Made by a program: the position numbers and the translations under genes
Shown here: in pieces, positions 14,106 through 15,977 of the stretch
How positions within the stretch are numbered: position 1 is the stretch's first letter
Layout of the letters: the number at the start of each line of letters is the position of its first letter
Assembly: GCA_030526885.1 (NCBI GenBank)
Contig: JAUNBV010000026.1
Span: forward strand, 1-15,977
Source: Syntrophomonadaceae bacterium
Lineage (GTDB): Bacteria; Bacillota; Syntrophomonadia; Syntrophomonadales; Syntrophomonadaceae
DNA length: 15,977 nucleotides
Direction: 5' to 3'
The notes under the pieces: generated by a model
The model's database searches: none
What the model was told of the DNA's origin: nothing
Seen by the model: only the letters and a program-made list of their open reading frames with translations

Positions 14106-14145
14106 GAGCAAAGGGAGGCAAAGTCCCTCGCTTAAAGCTTTGCTC
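14106..14145. repeat. Inverted repeat overlapping the rnjA stop codon
   Basis: GAGCAAAG (14106-14113) and CTTTGCTC (14138-14145) are a perfect 8-bp inverted repeat. A nested pair, AGGGA and TCCCT on the minus strand, would lengthen the stem. It overlaps the rnjA TGA and forms the first structure of the rnjA 3' untranslated region; no T-run follows, so it is unlikely to be the terminator itself. The remaining 150 bases to the terminator show no convincing gene. Confidence 0.5.
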
Positions 14146-15805
14146 AGATTTCCATTATTATGGGCAGTATCATGGGCCTGCGGCCGGTTTGTTCATACAG
14201 ATAACGGCCCAGTTTGTCGCGCACCTGGTTTTTCATGGTGGCCCATTCGATGGTGTTTCTTTGGATGCAGCGGTCAAACACCTCTCGCACCCGGACGCGG
14301 GCATCCTCCATCAGGTCTTCCGATTCCCGCACATAAACGAAGCCGCGGCTCACTATATCGGGGCCGGACACTACTTCGCCCTTTTCCCGGTCGATGGTGA
14401 CTACCACGATCATGATACCGTCCTGGGAGAGCTGGCGGCGGTCGCGCAGCACAATGTTGCCCACGTCGCCTACGCCCAGCCCGTCTATAAGCACCTTGCC
14501 GGAGTTTACTTTGCCCACTACCGCAGCGCCCTGGTCAGTGAACTCCACTATCTGACCGTTTTCCAGCACAAATACGTTTTCCGCCGGCATCCCCAGGCTG
14601 GTAGCGATATGGGCATGTTTTATCAGGTGGCGGTACTCGCCGTGTACGGGGATAAAATAGCGCGGGCCCACCAGATTCAACAGCAGCTTCAACTCTTCCT
14701 GCGAGGCATGGCCGGACACGTGCACGCCCATGCTGCGGTCATAGATGACCTCGGCCCCCTGCCGGCACAGCAGGTCGATGGTACGCGACACCAGTTTTTC
14801 GTTGCCGGGGATGGGGGTGGCGGATATTATCACCGTATCGCCCTTCTGAATGGACACCCAGCGGTGATCGGCGGTAGCCATGCGCGTCAGCGCCGACATG
14901 GGCTCGCCCTGAGAGCCGGTGGTGACCACCACCACCTCATTGTCGGGGTAGCGATTGATATCCTCCATTTCGATCAGCAGCCCTTCCGGCACATGCATAT
15001 ATCCCAGCTCGGCGGCTACTTTTACATTGTTGACCATACTGCGCCCCACTACCGCCACATAGCGCCCGTAGCGACTCGCGTTGTCGATTACCTGCTGGAT
15101 GCGGTGTACGTTTGAGGCAAAGGTGGTCACGATGATGCGGCCTTCGCAGCGGCCAAACAGTTCTTCAAAGGTGTGACCCACTATGCTCTCCGAGGGGGTA
15201 AATCCGGGTCGCTCCGCATTGGTGCTGTCCGAAAACATCACCAGTACGCCTTCCTCGCCCAATTCCGCCATACGCCGATAGTCCATCACCTGACGGTCTA
15301 CCGGAGTCTGATCCAGCTTGATATCGCCGGTATGCAGCACCACTCCCAGCGGGGTATGGATAGCTATCCCCATAGCGTCCGGTATGCTGTGACTGACGCG
15401 GAAAAACTCCACCTGCAGCTCGTCGATGCGTATCACATCGCGCGGGCGCACTATGTTCAGCTCCGCGTCCGTAAGATTATGCTCTTTTAGTTTTCCTTCC
15501 ACGATACCAAGGGTCAGGCGGCTGCCGTAGACCGGCACCTTGAAATCCCGCAACACATACGGCAAAGCGCCCACATGGTCTTCATGTCCATGGGTCAGCA
15601 AAATGGCCTTCAGTCGATCCCGGTTGTCCATGAGATAAGCGGTATCGGGGATCACGACGTCAATCCCCAACAGCTCATCCTCCGGAAACATCAATCCGGC
15701 GTCGATAAGCACGATGGTATCCTGGTATTTGATTGCCGTCATGTTCTTGCCGATTTCCCCCAAACCGCCCAGGGGAATGATCTGCAATGTCTTGAGGTCT
15801 GACAC
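14144..15805 (-). CDS. rnjA: Ribonuclease J (metallo-beta-lactamase/beta-CASP RNase)
   Basis: A 553-residue RNase with 5'-3' exonuclease and endonuclease activity, central to mRNA decay and rRNA 5' maturation in Bacillota. The metallo-beta-lactamase core shows IIPLGGLGEIGKNM at 9-22, zinc-binding THGHEDHVG (71-79), SHSIPD with His139, and HTGDIKLDQTP with Asp161. The beta-CASP part includes SDSTNAERPG, TTGSQGEPMSALTRMA and HVSGHAS (362-368) followed by PVHGEYRHL with His388. The C-terminal domain completes a normal length. RNase J1 and J2 cannot be separated surely; the intact catalytic histidines favour the active J1 type. Start is GTG at 15805 (MSDLKTLQIIPLGG), with AGGAGG ten bases upstream. 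It is a single-gene transcript with its own promoter and a terminator at 13918-13952. Confidence 0.96.
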   Translation of the reverse strand: MSDLKTLQIIPLGGLGEIGKNMTAIKYQDTIVLIDAGLMFPEDELLGIDVVIPDTAYLMDNRDRLKAILLTHGHEDHVGALPYVLRDFKVPVYGSRLTLGIVEGKLKEHNLTDAELNIVRPRDVIRIDELQVEFFRVSHSIPDAMGIAIHTPLGVVLHTGDIKLDQTPVDRQVMDYRRMAELGEEGVLVMFSDSTNAERPGFTPSESIVGHTFEELFGRCEGRIIVTTFASNVHRIQQVIDNASRYGRYVAVVGRSMVNNVKVAAELGYMHVPEGLLIEMEDINRYPDNEVVVVTTGSQGEPMSALTRMATADHRWVSIQKGDTVIISATPIPGNEKLVSRTIDLLCRQGAEVIYDRSMGVHVSGHASQEELKLLLNLVGPRYFIPVHGEYRHLIKHAHIATSLGMPAENVFVLENGQIVEFTDQGAAVVGKVNSGKVLIDGLGVGDVGNIVLRDRRQLSQDGIMIVVVTIDREKGEVVSGPDIVSRGFVYVRESEDLMEDARVRVREVFDRCIQRNTIEWATMKNQVRDKLGRYLYEQTGRRPMILPIIMEI

Positions 15806-15906
15806 TCAAACACCACCTCCTATTCAGTTTTTAGCATTCCAATACGATTATTCTCGTCCTATTAAAGTTTGCATTACGAAATATCCGAACCAGTCGCTTA
15901 GGGCGT

Positions 15907-15935
15907 ATTATACTGCAAAGAGATTTCAAAAGCAA
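15907..15935 (-). promoter_or_regulatory. Promoter of rnjA
   Basis: On the minus strand TTGCTT, a 17-base spacer and a perfect TATAAT. Transcription would begin near 15900 and leave a leader of about 95 bases before the GTG, long enough for post-transcriptional control, though no strong fold was seen in it. Confidence 0.7.
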
Positions 15936-15977
15936 ATCAGGCTTGAGGCTTTTGCATTTCCGCTCTGGCCGCCTGTG

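Noticed and set aside
14189..15115. 308-codon open frame on the plus strand opposite rnjA
   Set aside because: Antisense shadow of RNase J; His- and Gln-rich, without start signals.
1..15977. CRISPR arrays, insertion sequences, tRNA or rRNA genes, phage or defence islands
   Set aside because: No regular spaced repeats, transposase, terminal inverted repeats, tRNA cloverleaf or defence gene beyond the single orphan methylase was seen. XerC has housekeeping context and is not treated as a phage integrase.

Overview
The window looks like chromosomal DNA from a spore-forming, low-to-mid GC Bacillota, probably Clostridia-like. Base composition judged by eye is a little over half G+C. The evidence for this placement is the gene order dprA-topA-trmFO-xerC-hslV-hslU-codY, which matches the smf-topA-gid-codV-clpQ-clpY-codY block of Bacillus subtilis. 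The forespore sigma factor sigG, an RNase J and a type III glutamine synthetase (GlnN) point the same way. I cannot name a genus from the sequence alone.

Layout. (1) Positions 96-8643, minus strand, hold a seven-gene tightly packed cluster read dprA -> topA -> trmFO -> xerC -> hslV -> hslU -> codY. A good sigma-A type promoter (TTGACA-N17-AATAAT) lies upstream of dprA, with weaker candidate internal promoters before topA and before xerC. (2) Positions 8857-9109 hold a 51-residue single-membrane-segment protein on the plus strand, divergent from dprA, followed by back-to-back hairpin terminators. (3) Positions 9110-10444, minus strand, encode an orphan N4/N6-type (beta-class) DNA methyltransferase with no restriction gene next to it. 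(4) Positions 10445-12858, plus strand, carry glnN behind a near-consensus promoter and a leader that contains a complete intrinsic terminator, which looks like a transcription attenuator. (5) Positions 12874-13797, minus strand, carry sigG followed 15 bases later by a 45-residue hydrophobic small protein in the same frame. (6) Positions 13918-15935, minus strand, carry rnjA with its own promoter and a strong terminator that separates it from sigG.

How the genes fit together. The dprA-codY block combines DNA handling (DprA, TopA, XerC), tRNA modification (TrmFO), ATP-dependent proteolysis (HslVU) and the nutrient-sensing repressor CodY. Glutamine synthetase, CodY and the possible attenuator all relate to nitrogen and amino-acid status, but no direct regulatory link is visible. 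SigG shows the organism makes, or descends from makers of, endospores.

No mobile element, CRISPR array, tRNA, rRNA or defence island is visible, and I do not see a wholly new multi-gene system. The points most worth following up are the glnN leader terminator, the two unannotated small membrane proteins (one in frame with sigG across a single TGA), and the altered SAM-binding motif of the orphan methyltransferase.
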